Assembly (NCBI GenBank): GCA_018660835.1
Contig: JABJJN010000052.1
Location: 1 to 35,655, forward strand
DNA: 35,655 bases
Direction: 5' to 3'
Source: Gemmatimonadota bacterium
GTDB taxonomy: Bacteria > Latescibacterota > UBA2968 > UBA8231
Position numbers and translations under genes: made by a program
Notes under the pieces: generated by a model
Seen by the model: only the letters and a program-made list of their open reading frames with translations
What the model was told of the DNA's origin: nothing
The model's database searches: none
In this document: positions 8,766 to 17,215 of the stretch, in pieces
Layout: each line of letters opens with the position of its first letter
Numbering within the stretch: the first letter of the stretch is position 1

Positions 8766-9617
8766 GTGAACTACGAAAGCTGGACCGACGATGATGTCAG
8801 TCTGCACGCGTACTTCAGTGAGATCGCCAGTTCGACGCCCTTGTCCCGGGCTAAGGAAGCTGAGCTAGCGGACCGCATCGCAGACGGAGACAATCGCGCC
8901 CGTGAGGAATTGGCAGAAGCCAACCTTCTATTTGTTGTTACCGTCGCTAAACAATACCGCAATCGTGGCCTGTCCTTCTCTGAGTTGATCAGCGCCGGCA
9001 ACCTCGGTCTCATGACCGCAGTCGACCGTTTCGACGCAACACGCGGCTTTAAGTTCATCTCCTATGCAGTCTGGTGGATTCGTCAGGCCATTCAGCAAGC
9101 ATTGGCAGAGGATAGTCGCACAGTTCGGCTACCTCTCAATCGGCTGAATCTCTTGCGCAAGATCGCACGCACCGCCCAGCAGCTTGGCAATACCAATGAG
9201 GGGGAGGCGGATGATGTCGAAATCGCCAAGGTCCTCGAGGTTCCTGTGGCGGAAGTACGGGACACGATGCTCAATGGACGCCGCTCGGTATCCCTTGACC
9301 GCGCTGCCTTCGACGAAGACGAAGGTTCGACTCTCATGAAGCGTCTCGCGGATGAGGAAGCTGATTCGCCTGACGAGACCGTGACACGTATGTCGAGCCA
9401 ACGGCAACTCCAGAGAGTCCTGACAGGACTGGACGAGCGGGAGCACGAGATCATTCAGCTCTATTTCGGCCTCGACGGATCTGAACCGATGACACTAGAG
9501 CAGATCGGAGATCGGATGAGTCTCACCCGCGAGAGAATTCGCCAGCTAAAGGAACGAGCTTTCGGGAAACTGCGGCACCCATCTCATTATGAGGAGCTCC
9601 GCTCCCGCGCAGACTAA
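8766..9617 (+). CDS. Sigma-70 family RNA polymerase sigma factor, RpoD-like, short form
   Basis: This 283-residue protein directs RNA polymerase to promoters. Region 1.2 lies at about 11-45 (LHAYFSEIASSTPLS). Region 2 is at about 48-120, with LISAGNLGLMTAVDRFD and KFISYAVWWIRQAIQQAL, typical of primary-type sigma factors. Region 3 is at about 125-205. Region 4 is at about 215-280, with TLEQIGDRMSLTRERIRQL forming the -35 helix-turn-helix. It lacks region 1.1 and is short, so it is probably an alternative group 2 or group 3 factor rather than the housekeeping one. The GTG start is supported by AAGGAG (8750-8755) ten bases upstream. The nearby ATG at 8759 is too close to that site and opens only a 12-codon frame. 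Confidence 0.93.
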   Translation: MNYESWTDDDVSLHAYFSEIASSTPLSRAKEAELADRIADGDNRAREELAEANLLFVVTVAKQYRNRGLSFSELISAGNLGLMTAVDRFDATRGFKFISYAVWWIRQAIQQALAEDSRTVRLPLNRLNLLRKIARTAQQLGNTNEGEADDVEIAKVLEVPVAEVRDTMLNGRRSVSLDRAAFDEDEGSTLMKRLADEEADSPDETVTRMSSQRQLQRVLTGLDEREHEIIQLYFGLDGSEPMTLEQIGDRMSLTRERIRQLKERAFGKLRHPSHYEELRSRAD

Positions 9618-9664
9618 CCTCACCTCCGGGTGCTCGATCATCGCCTCCCAGGTCCCAAGAGAAT

Positions 9665-9693
9665 GCGGCGCGTCACCCTCGGTGACGGGCCGC
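9665..9693. terminator. GC-rich hairpin between convergent genes
   Basis: CGTCACC-CTC-GGTGACG (9671-9687) is a perfect 7-bp stem, enclosed by GCGG (9665-9668) and CCGC (9690-9693). It lies in the 82-base gap between the sigma-factor stop and the stop of the convergent oxidoreductase gene. No long T tract follows on either strand, so it is a possible bidirectional or factor-dependent terminator. Confidence 0.45.
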
Positions 9694-9699
9694 TCCCCG

Positions 9700-10767
9700 T
9701 TATATGTGAAAGACGTAGAGATCCGGATCGACTTCGGCTGGCTCCATCCACCGACCACTTTGACGATGACTCTCAGCGACGGCGAGACACGCCTGGGTGA
9801 TCTGATGCGTGATCTCTACATGTCCCCGCGTTCTTCGCCCCGCTTCAAAGGAATCGACGAGGTCTTCCAGGCAACTCACGACCGTACTGGTAGGTGTCAC
9901 AGGTGCCAATGGCACCTCATCCCAGCCACCACCCTCTGTTGCGAGCCTCAACTGCGAACTCGTGCCATTGTTGAAGGAACGAATGCTGCCCTTGGTGCCC
10001 AGGATTTCAAATTCCCAATAGGCAGCGGGTAGGGACCAGGCATCGACACCCCCATCGAATCTGAGTTGATACGTTGCCCGCGGGTCAAAGGGTACGTGGT
10101 TGCCCTCAATGACGTAGTCCGCGTCATCAAACTGCCCCCGAACCTGATCAATCCCAGGGTCACCAAGAAGCCAGGACACGGTGTCCATGGAATGGATGTG
10201 TCCATGCAGCAGGCTGGAGGGAGCATAGTGAACGGCCACCTTCACTTCACCGATCCGTCCTCCAAGCACCACATCGCGAAGGGGCTCATAACGGTTGTCA
10301 AAGCGACGCAACACCCCCGTATTCAGGGCGCAGTCGTTTGCCTCTATCGCGACCCGAATCTCATCGGCTCGACGCATCGAACAGGCCATTGCCTTCTCCA
10401 CATACAACATGGGAACACCCAAATTGGCTATCTCGACGGTCAGGTCTGCATGCAGGTCTACACGATAGTCGGCGGCGGGAGCTTCCCGTTGGTCTGTGCC
10501 GGCGGCGCGGGTGCACACGGCGACCAGATCCGGACGTTCCGCCTCTACCATCTTGCGCATATCCTCATAGACCGCTTTCACACCCCATCGATCAGTAAAC
10601 CGTTCCCGCTTCTCGGCGACCAGGTCGCAGCCTGCGACCAATTCCAAACGGGACGACGCCGTCGTCGCCGATGCCACGGAGTACGGCAATGTGGTATGCC
10701 CTTCGTCGTCAATGGTCGATCCCATTCTGCCCAGACCCACGATGGCTACACGATAGGTTTTCACCAT
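9700..10767 (-). CDS. Gfo/Idh/MocA family NAD(P)-dependent oxidoreductase
   Basis: This 355-residue protein is of typical family length. The N-terminal Rossmann motif is VAIVGLGRMG (7-16). LYVEKAMA (121-128) corresponds to the family EKP motif, with Lys125 retained but Pro replaced by Ala. HIHSMDTVSWLLGDP matches the region bearing the catalytic histidine. Family members oxidise or epimerise sugars, inositols and sugar acids using NAD(P); the substrate here is unknown. There is no signal peptide, so it is cytoplasmic. The ATG at 10767 is chosen because GGGAG lies about eight bases upstream, although the frame continues further. It is divergent from the propeller gene and may share its control region. 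Confidence 0.92.
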   Translation of the reverse strand: MVKTYRVAIVGLGRMGSTIDDEGHTTLPYSVASATTASSRLELVAGCDLVAEKRERFTDRWGVKAVYEDMRKMVEAERPDLVAVCTRAAGTDQREAPAADYRVDLHADLTVEIANLGVPMLYVEKAMACSMRRADEIRVAIEANDCALNTGVLRRFDNRYEPLRDVVLGGRIGEVKVAVHYAPSSLLHGHIHSMDTVSWLLGDPGIDQVRGQFDDADYVIEGNHVPFDPRATYQLRFDGGVDAWSLPAAYWEFEILGTKGSIRSFNNGTSSQLRLATEGGGWDEVPLAPVTPTSTVVSCLEDLVDSFEAGRRTRGHVEITHQITQACLAVAESHRQSGRWMEPAEVDPDLYVFHI

Positions 10768-10837
10768 TGCTCTCCCATTCAATAGATTCTCTGTTACTAC
10801 AGTCGAAAGCCCAAAGGTCGGCACCAAACAAAGTCTG

Positions 10838-10843
10838 AGTATA
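10838..10843 (-). promoter_or_regulatory. Possible -10 element (TATACT) for the oxidoreductase gene
   Basis: Read on the minus strand, TATACT lies about 70 bases upstream of the oxidoreductase ATG, inside the 143-base divergent gap. No good -35 hexamer is found at 16-18 bases, so support is weak. Confidence 0.25.
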
Positions 10844-10910
10844 GCGGCAGTGGCCGCCGCCAAACAATCACCCAACGCACAGACCTCGTGCGTCGTCCCT
10901 TCACTCACCG

Positions 10911-12794
10911 TTGATAGATTGGCAGGACCGGCTGCAAATAACACATCCATACAAAGATCATGGTGTGGCGACACCTGTCAGCAATCACCGAGGTATCGTC
11001 GCAACCAGTGACGGCAAGGGTCGTGATGTTGTCTTGATCTGGCTTTTTGATCACCGCGGCGGGTATGCATGCCTCGTTGTTGACGCGATCACGGGCGAGA
11101 CCGACGAAGTACCCATCCCTTTCGAGCCTGGTCACGACTGTCCCTACGCATCCGTTCTCTCGTCTGGCAATCGCTACTACACCCACTTCAACAGTCACTT
11201 TGTCGAGTTTGATCCCCACTCCAGATCCTTCACGTTCTGCCATGAGACGGCACCAAAGATGTCCATGGGTATGACCGAGGACGACGACGGTTGCATCTGG
11301 TCCATCAGCTACCCAGACAGTGGTCTGGTTCGGTTCAATCCGGCGACACGGGAATTCACGGACTTCGGCCACGTCTACAAGCAGAACTGGCCGCAATACC
11401 AACGTTTCATTGCCGCCGACGACAGAGGATGGATCTACTTCGCCATCGGCAATACGGCGACCCAACTCATCGCCTTCGACCCCGGCACAGGCGCCACGGA
11501 GCCACTTCTGTCCGACGATGAGCGTGTCGAGGGGGCGACTGCCTTCGTTGAGCGAGATCAAGATGGACGTGTTTACGCTTTGGCCGATTCCTCCGAGCAG
11601 GACCAAAGCAACTGGCTGCAGTTATACGAAGGACAGCGACAAGAAGTGGGCGGTCATTCCAGCCGCGACGCCAAACCCATCGTCACGTCCAGCCAAGCCT
11701 TGTTCCACCGCACCTTCCCTTCCGGTCGGCAACTGGTCCTCTGCGACACGGTCGAAGGGGAACTGATCGTCGAAGATCCCGCGACCGCACAACGTTGGGA
11801 GAATCACTTCGAGTATACCAGCGAGGGCGCGCATCTGATGGGCGTCGCCGCTGCCCCGAATGATACCATCTGTGGTGGCACGGCGTTCCCGATGCGCTTC
11901 TTCCAGTTTGATCCGCCTACCGGGGCCTGGACGAATCGTGCCTCCCATGGTCAGTGGAACACCGTCGCCCGCCAAGGGGACAGATATTTCGTTGGCGGCT
12001 ACACGGGAGGTTTTCTCCTGGAGTGGAATCCTTTCGCAACCTGGGTTGACACCGAACCGGAGCAGATCGACACAAACCCGAGGTTTCTCGCCGCCAGTGC
12101 ACCCTCGATCAATCGACCACATGCGCTGTTGGCCCACCCCAATGGTCGACATCTTGTCCTTGGTGGAACCCCTGGGTATGGCCTCACAGGCGGTGGCATT
12201 CTGCTCTGGGATCGACAGGAGCAAAAGCAAGTGCTCCGGGAGCACCATGAATGGTTGCCCAATCATTCGGTCATGAGTCTTGTTGCCCTCGACGAGAATC
12301 GGGCATTAGGCGGCTCGACCGTCGCTCCCGGTACGGGAGGCGAGGCCAGGGCCCAGCTTGCCGAGCTCTTTGAGCTCGACCTCAACACGATGCAGGTGAC
12401 GTGGCATGCTCCCGTGCTCGATCGTGTCAGAGAGTATACAGACCTCGCCCTCAACTCAGAGGGACTCCTCTATGGAATTGCTGACAAGACACGTTTCTTC
12501 GTCTACGACATCGAAGCTCGTTCAGTTCTGTTGGAGCATGCCACCACAGACAGCCTCGGCGAGTCCGCCTATCACCAGGGCCCACGTCTTTTCCTCACCG
12601 ATCCGGAGACAGGCACGACGTTCCTGCTCTTCCACCACTGCATCGCCAGGATTTGCGGTGCCCCTGACTATCACCTACAAAAGGTGAGTGAGTCACCGGT
12701 GCCCATTCACTGTGGTGGAGATATCCTCGCCGGCAGGATCTACTTCGGTAGTGGTTCCCATCTATATAGCTACGACATAGGAGATCTCAGCTAA
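10911..12794 (+). CDS. Uncharacterised beta-propeller protein (WD40/SMP-30-like repeats)
   Basis: This protein of about 627 residues is built from repeated beta-rich units such as GLVRFNPATREFTDFG, TQLIAFDPGTGATEPL, FFQFDPPTGAWTN and LFELDLNTMQVTW. The recurring F/D-P-x-T-G core resembles YVTN, SMP-30 or streptogramin-lyase propellers. There is no signal peptide and no recognisable catalytic motif. The start is uncertain: the frame opens with TTG at 10911 without a ribosome site, and GTG at 10965 is an alternative. Its TAA stop is followed with no gap by the GTG of msrA in the same frame. It faces an oxidoreductase gene, so it may belong to a sugar-processing unit, but that rests on context only. 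Confidence 0.75.
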   Translation: MIDWQDRLQITHPYKDHGVATPVSNHRGIVATSDGKGRDVVLIWLFDHRGGYACLVVDAITGETDEVPIPFEPGHDCPYASVLSSGNRYYTHFNSHFVEFDPHSRSFTFCHETAPKMSMGMTEDDDGCIWSISYPDSGLVRFNPATREFTDFGHVYKQNWPQYQRFIAADDRGWIYFAIGNTATQLIAFDPGTGATEPLLSDDERVEGATAFVERDQDGRVYALADSSEQDQSNWLQLYEGQRQEVGGHSSRDAKPIVTSSQALFHRTFPSGRQLVLCDTVEGELIVEDPATAQRWENHFEYTSEGAHLMGVAAAPNDTICGGTAFPMRFFQFDPPTGAWTNRASHGQWNTVARQGDRYFVGGYTGGFLLEWNPFATWVDTEPEQIDTNPRFLAASAPSINRPHALLAHPNGRHLVLGGTPGYGLTGGGILLWDRQEQKQVLREHHEWLPNHSVMSLVALDENRALGGSTVAPGTGGEARAQLAELFELDLNTMQVTWHAPVLDRVREYTDLALNSEGLLYGIADKTRFFVYDIEARSVLLEHATTDSLGESAYHQGPRLFLTDPETGTTFLLFHHCIARICGAPDYHLQKVSESPVPIHCGGDILAGRIYFGSGSHLYSYDIGDLS

Positions 12795-13331
12795 GTGACG
12801 ATCGAATCAGCTGTACTTGGGGGGGGTTGCTTCTGGTGTCTGGAAGCGGCTTACGAGCAGGTAGAAGGTGTTCGGACTGTGACGTCCGGTTACGCAGGTG
12901 GGCACGTAGACGAGCCAAGTTATGAGGCCGTCTGTATGGGTACGACGGGACACGCTGAAGTCGTCCGGGTGGAATACGAAGCAGAGACGATATCTTTTGA
13001 CGAGATTCTCGAGATCTTCTTCGGCATCCACGATCCGACCACCGTCGACCGGCAAGGAAACGATGTGGGTCCCCAATACCGATCAGCGATCTTTACTTCA
13101 ACAGACACACAGACGGCTGCATCGACGCAAATGATCAAACAACTCACCGATACAGCGATTTTCGATCAACCGATTGTCACTACTATAGAGCCCTTGGCAA
13201 GATTCTGGCCTGCCGAGCCATACCATCACTCGTATTACCAACGCAATCCAGGCCAGTCCTATTGCACGATGGTGGTGGGCCCCAAGGTCGCGAAATTTCG
13301 TCAACGCTTCGCTCACCGTCTTCGAAAGTAG
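12795..13331 (+). CDS. msrA: Peptide-methionine (S)-S-oxide reductase
   Basis: MsrA repairs oxidised methionine by reducing the S-sulfoxide, with electrons from thioredoxin. The 178-residue length is normal. The active-site motif GGGCFWCLE lies at residues 9-17, with nucleophilic Cys12. Other family blocks are SGYAGG (near 36), TGHAEVV, HDPTT and GPQYRS. The C-terminal NPGQSYC holds a possible resolving cysteine. The GTG start directly follows the TAA of the propeller gene; AGGAGAT ten bases upstream, inside that gene, supports it. Translation is probably coupled to the upstream gene. There is no signal peptide, so it is cytoplasmic. Confidence 0.95.
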   Translation: MTIESAVLGGGCFWCLEAAYEQVEGVRTVTSGYAGGHVDEPSYEAVCMGTTGHAEVVRVEYEAETISFDEILEIFFGIHDPTTVDRQGNDVGPQYRSAIFTSTDTQTAASTQMIKQLTDTAIFDQPIVTTIEPLARFWPAEPYHHSYYQRNPGQSYCTMVVGPKVAKFRQRFAHRLRK

Positions 13332-13374
13332 CCCACGGATTGACAGCATCGTGTATACAGGAGACGTACACGCC

Positions 13375-15021
13375 ATGACCATCCGTCGGAGAGTCACGGG
13401 GGAAGTGCGCAAGGCCTTGTGGCGAATGCGTAGCTCCGACGACATGGCGGGTCTATTGGCGACCATTCGGCAGGGACTGATCGATCTGGACATTCCGCTG
13501 CTCTACTGTGGCGTCAATGTGGTGGAGACCTTCCCTGACCCGCCTGAGGTTACAAGCCATTCGATGAATCCCCAAGGTGAATGGCATCGACTGCAAAGCG
13601 TCGGTGCTGCTACCGTGTACGATTTCTGGAAGCAAGGTGAAATCGTCTATCGTCGTGATCTGCATCACGACGATCCTTATGGCGAAAGCAAGATATTTCC
13701 AGATGTGGCGTGCATCATCGATGTTCCCTTTGCCCAGGGGACACTAGCAGCCTCCAGTCGCGAGCCGCATGCCTTCAGCGAGGAGCACGTCGAGTTACTG
13801 CAAGAGATGGCCGATCTGCTGGAGGACGGTTTCCGAAGATTGGCCCAGTTAAGGGCTATGGAGGTACGTGGCAACCTGCGAGAGCAGGTGTGGAAGATGC
13901 GCGGCACGACGGATATCGAGCAGGTGATGGCGGTTGTGCGTCAGAGTCTCAAGAGTCTGGGAATTCGCCATATCAATTGCGGTATCAATCTCATTGATGG
14001 CGACCAGTTTCGCTCCCACAATATTGAGGGTGGCGATTGGCAGGCCCTTGACGTTGGCCCACAGCCGCTGATCGAAAGAATCTGGCGGGGTGGCAAACCG
14101 GTCTATCGCCGAGATCTGGAGAAGGAAGACGAATTCAACGAGCGTGATACAATCCGTGGGTTCTACGGCGAGTCGCCTCGATCAGTCGTAGACATTCCTT
14201 TTTCACACGGAACCCTCGCACTGAATTCTGATGAACCGAATGCGTTCTCAGAAGATCAGGTGGACTGGCTGGTTTATCTTGCCGAAGGCTTGGAGGAAGG
14301 ATTTCGTCGCGTCGATGATCTTCGTGTACTGGAGGAACACAATCGTGATCTCGAACGTGAGATCGCCGAGCGCAAACGTGCAGAGACAGATCTGGAGAGT
14401 TCACTAGCAGAAAAGGACGTCCTGCTGAAAGAGGTCCACCACCGCGTGAAGAACAACCTTCAAGTTGTGTCGAGTCTGCTGAGCCTCAGGGCAAATAGTA
14501 TCCAGGACGAGGCCGCCCAGCAGAGCTTTGCCGATTCACGCTCGCAGATCGAAGCGATGGCCTTTATCCATGAATGTCTCTACGAATCTCCAGACCTGGG
14601 CCATATCGACTGTGGTGAGTACATTGGTACCCTAGCAGAAAATGTCCTGTCTTCATACGGCACCGACCGCCAGCGCATCAACCTTCGAATCGACGTGACC
14701 CATCAGGTTGTCGACGTCGACACTGGAATACACTGTGGCCTACTCGTCCATGAGTTACTGTCGAACTGCCTCAAGTATGCCTTCCCCGAGGGTCGATCGG
14801 GGACCATTGGCGTTGAGCTGTCGAGTTTGTCCACAGGTATGGTGACCTTGCGCGCCTATGATGATGGCGTGGGGATCCCTCTCGAGCTCGATGCCATCCA
14901 CTCTGCACAGACCCTCGGACTCCGTCTCGTTGCGGATCTGACCAAGCAGCTGCACGGTACGCTGTCTCTCGATCGCGTCGGTGGCACCAGCCTTTCCATC
15001 AGTTTCCCGGTGACTGCCTGA
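13375..15021 (+). CDS. Sensor histidine kinase with tandemly duplicated N-terminal sensor domain (HisKA_2 type)
   Basis: This protein of about 548 residues has no membrane segment, so it is a cytoplasmic sensor. Two homologous units lie at about 9-160 and 165-312. Both contain an L-R/W-K/R-M-R start, a CG-N block, VYRRDL, a V-D-I/V-P-F-x-G-TLA block and AFSE. They look like GAF-type folds. A coiled linker (about 313-350) leads to the HisKA_2 motif EVHHRVKNNLQVV with phospho-acceptor His356, then HELLSNCLKYAFP (N box) and DDGVGIP and TLGLRLV (G boxes). The ATG at 13375 is preceded by AGGAGA at ten bases; an in-frame GTG at 13351 is upstream of that site. The TGA overlaps the ATG of the next gene by one base, so the two are coupled. 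Confidence 0.92.
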   Translation: MTIRRRVTGEVRKALWRMRSSDDMAGLLATIRQGLIDLDIPLLYCGVNVVETFPDPPEVTSHSMNPQGEWHRLQSVGAATVYDFWKQGEIVYRRDLHHDDPYGESKIFPDVACIIDVPFAQGTLAASSREPHAFSEEHVELLQEMADLLEDGFRRLAQLRAMEVRGNLREQVWKMRGTTDIEQVMAVVRQSLKSLGIRHINCGINLIDGDQFRSHNIEGGDWQALDVGPQPLIERIWRGGKPVYRRDLEKEDEFNERDTIRGFYGESPRSVVDIPFSHGTLALNSDEPNAFSEDQVDWLVYLAEGLEEGFRRVDDLRVLEEHNRDLEREIAERKRAETDLESSLAEKDVLLKEVHHRVKNNLQVVSSLLSLRANSIQDEAAQQSFADSRSQIEAMAFIHECLYESPDLGHIDCGEYIGTLAENVLSSYGTDRQRINLRIDVTHQVVDVDTGIHCGLLVHELLSNCLKYAFPEGRSGTIGVELSSLSTGMVTLRAYDDGVGIPLELDAIHSAQTLGLRLVADLTKQLHGTLSLDRVGGTSLSISFPVTA

Positions 15022-15776
15022 TGGCGAAAAAGAAGATTCTCGTTGTCGAGGACGAGGCTGTTGTGGCCCGCGACATAGAGCAGACCCTGACAAAACTTGG
15101 TTTTGACGTGGTCGGCACTGCCCAGTTCGCCAACGAAGCCGTTGCCAAGGCCGCCGAGACGCGACCGGACCTTATCCTGATGGACATCAGCCTGCAGGGC
15201 AAGCGCGACGGGGTCGAAGCGGCGCAGATCATCGGCGATCGAAACGACACACCTGTCGTGTTTCTCACGGCCCACACAGACAAAGCGACGGTTGCTCGCG
15301 CCCAGGGAATCTCCCCGGCCGGTTATCTGGTGAAACCCTTCAACCGCGAGCGCTTGCGGGATACCATTCACAAGGCCCTCGGCATTGAGGAAACGGACGT
15401 CGCCAAGCCGAAAGGCAAAGCCTCCATCCTCCTCATCGATGATTCCAATTTCTCACAGGCGATCTCACTCAGCCTGCTGGGCAAGCAGTTCCGCGTCAAG
15501 ATTGCCAGTTCATACGCGCGGGCAAAGCAAATGATGCAGGAAAGCGCAGCAGATCTCATCGTCGCCAATCTCGACCAGGCCGATGCCGGTCGTGGCGAGG
15601 CATTGAGACGACTACGCCGAGACGCGCGCATCGATACGCCGGCCGTTGTGGTTTCCGAACAATTTACGCCACAGGATGTGCAATTGCTCAAAGGCGAAAA
15701 TGTTCAGGCCTTCGTCATTCTCGATGATCAGTTGGGAGCACGACTTGTGGAAGAGGTCGAGAAGATCATCGACTGA
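15021..15776 (+). CDS. Response regulator with receiver plus pseudo-receiver domains
   Basis: This 251-residue protein carries a complete receiver at 1-125 (E10/D11, phospho-acceptor Asp55 in ILMDISL, Thr83, Lys105 in LVKPF). A second receiver-like domain lies at about 133-250. It keeps the acidic pair (LLIDDS, D140/D141), but the phospho-acceptor site reads LIVANLD with Asn183, and the conserved Lys is missing from FVILDD. The second unit is therefore a probable pseudo-receiver. No DNA-binding output domain is present, so output is likely through protein contacts. It is coupled to the upstream kinase by a one-base stop/start overlap and is its natural partner. It converges on the ABC permease genes with only 11 bases between. 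Confidence 0.92.
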   Translation: MAKKKILVVEDEAVVARDIEQTLTKLGFDVVGTAQFANEAVAKAAETRPDLILMDISLQGKRDGVEAAQIIGDRNDTPVVFLTAHTDKATVARAQGISPAGYLVKPFNRERLRDTIHKALGIEETDVAKPKGKASILLIDDSNFSQAISLSLLGKQFRVKIASSYARAKQMMQESAADLIVANLDQADAGRGEALRRLRRDARIDTPAVVVSEQFTPQDVQLLKGENVQAFVILDDQLGARLVEEVEKIID

Positions 15777-15787
15777 GAAGCCCCGCC

Positions 15788-17179
15788 TTAATTCACGTCA
15801 GATCTGAGGAAGGAAACAAAGGCGGCCATGAAAAACAGGACGGCGAACAACAGCAACAACAGCGTGTCGACCATCCGAGATTCAAAGCGCTCGCCGAGCC
15901 CTTCGGCGGTGTAGGAGAAGTTCGGCATCGCGTCGATATCGTAATCATCGTCGCTGCCACCAAACGCAGACGCACCCTCGCCTGTCTGCTCTGCGACGAA
16001 ACGCACAAACTGATGCTGGAAATTGCGTAGTGTGTTGATCAGCCGTTCCTCGTGGCGCACGCCTGTCGCGCCCACATCTGTACTGGCATAGACGTACGAG
16101 GCAACTGGTGAGATGCGCGTGAGTTGTCGTGCAATGTCGGTCTGACGCCGCAACTGAATCTCGAAATCTCGAACCACCTCCGACGTGGCTTTGTTGACTT
16201 CACGTTGCAACTCATCTCGTTGTTCGCGAATCTTCCGAAAGAACGCGCTACGCTCCTCGCGACTCATGCCGCGAACGCGACGCCGCATCGAACCCCAGTC
16301 CGTCTGATACTGATCGGAGATCTGCTTGCTGCGCAGCGCAATCTCCCGCTCAACCTGTCCCACGTCGGGCACGGGTGCCACCCATTCGGCCAGGTAGGGT
16401 CCCATATTGGGGATGACCAAGGCCAGCAGGACCCAGAGGGACAGGAGCGTAAGAATCGCCGTCGAGGACGTTTTGGCGCGCACAGACACCAATAGACCGA
16501 TAGAAAACATGACAGCCAACAGTAGCAAGGACACCACACCGGCCATGGCAAAAGCCTGCCAGTCCGTCGCGGTGAAGGGTATTGCCGAAGAGGTGGAGAT
16601 CAACAACGCACCTGTCACCAGGGCGACAATGAATGGCAGCGCCAGCGAAAAATAGCCACCGATCCACTTGGCGAGGATGACGAGATCACGTGGTACCGGA
16701 AAGGAGAGCAGGAGCATCAGAGTTCCCGTCTCACGCTCACCGGCGACTGAGTCGTAGGAGATAAAAAAGGCCAGTAGACTCAGTACCACGGCGACGATGA
16801 ACAGCATGTCGGCGACCGGAAACAGTAGTACCGCAGGATTCGTATTCAGATCGCCTGCAAATCCAGGCATGAAGTCGTCGGTGACCACGGCGGTGCGGTC
16901 CAACGTCTTCTCTACACCATAAAACAGTACCTGGAAGCTCTGCGGCGGCCGGTCAACGCGCATTCCTTGCCGCTGCAGTTGGCGATAGGAGCCATATTCT
17001 CGCGCCTGATCGCGATACTCACTCTGATTGTGTGTGAATTCAGCTCGGCGGGAGGTCAGATCTGCCCGCAAAACAAAAACACTGACGATCCCCAGCACGA
17101 TGCACAGACTGGCACATACGAGGAAACGAAACTCCAACAGGCTGACGAGCCACTCCTTGAGGATCAGCGCCCGCAGCAT
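15788..17179 (-). CDS. ABC-2 type transporter permease (second of a paralogous pair)
   Basis: This 463-residue membrane protein has one N-terminal membrane span (about 16-37), a large extracytoplasmic loop (about 40-130) and five or so spans between about 130 and 270. A charged helical region (about 280-390) and a C-terminal span (about 435-457) follow. The layout and GERETGTLMLLLSFPVPR segment match ABC-2 permeases of the NosY/DUF3526 kind. Such permeases work with an ATPase subunit to export a substrate or to act on envelope proteins. It shares its full architecture with the upstream gene at 17216-18592, from which it is separated by 36 bases. No ATPase gene adjoins the pair within the window. 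The substrate is unknown. Confidence 0.85.
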   Translation of the reverse strand: MLRALILKEWLVSLLEFRFLVCASLCIVLGIVSVFVLRADLTSRRAEFTHNQSEYRDQAREYGSYRQLQRQGMRVDRPPQSFQVLFYGVEKTLDRTAVVTDDFMPGFAGDLNTNPAVLLFPVADMLFIVAVVLSLLAFFISYDSVAGERETGTLMLLLSFPVPRDLVILAKWIGGYFSLALPFIVALVTGALLISTSSAIPFTATDWQAFAMAGVVSLLLLAVMFSIGLLVSVRAKTSSTAILTLLSLWVLLALVIPNMGPYLAEWVAPVPDVGQVEREIALRSKQISDQYQTDWGSMRRRVRGMSREERSAFFRKIREQRDELQREVNKATSEVVRDFEIQLRRQTDIARQLTRISPVASYVYASTDVGATGVRHEERLINTLRNFQHQFVRFVAEQTGEGASAFGGSDDDYDIDAMPNFSYTAEGLGERFESRMVDTLLLLLFAVLFFMAAFVSFLRSDVN

Positions 17180-17215
17180 TGGAATCTCTCAAGCTCTGAC
17201 ACTGGCGTGGCGGTT

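Noticed and set aside
10066..10785. Plus-strand open frame of about 239 codons
   Set aside because: It is fully antisense to the Gfo/Idh/MocA gene, whose motifs and ribosome site are clear; no family resemblance in the antisense product.
11331..11352. GGTTCAATCC-like tRNA T-loop pattern
   Set aside because: It lies inside the propeller coding sequence and no acceptor or anticodon stems surround it.
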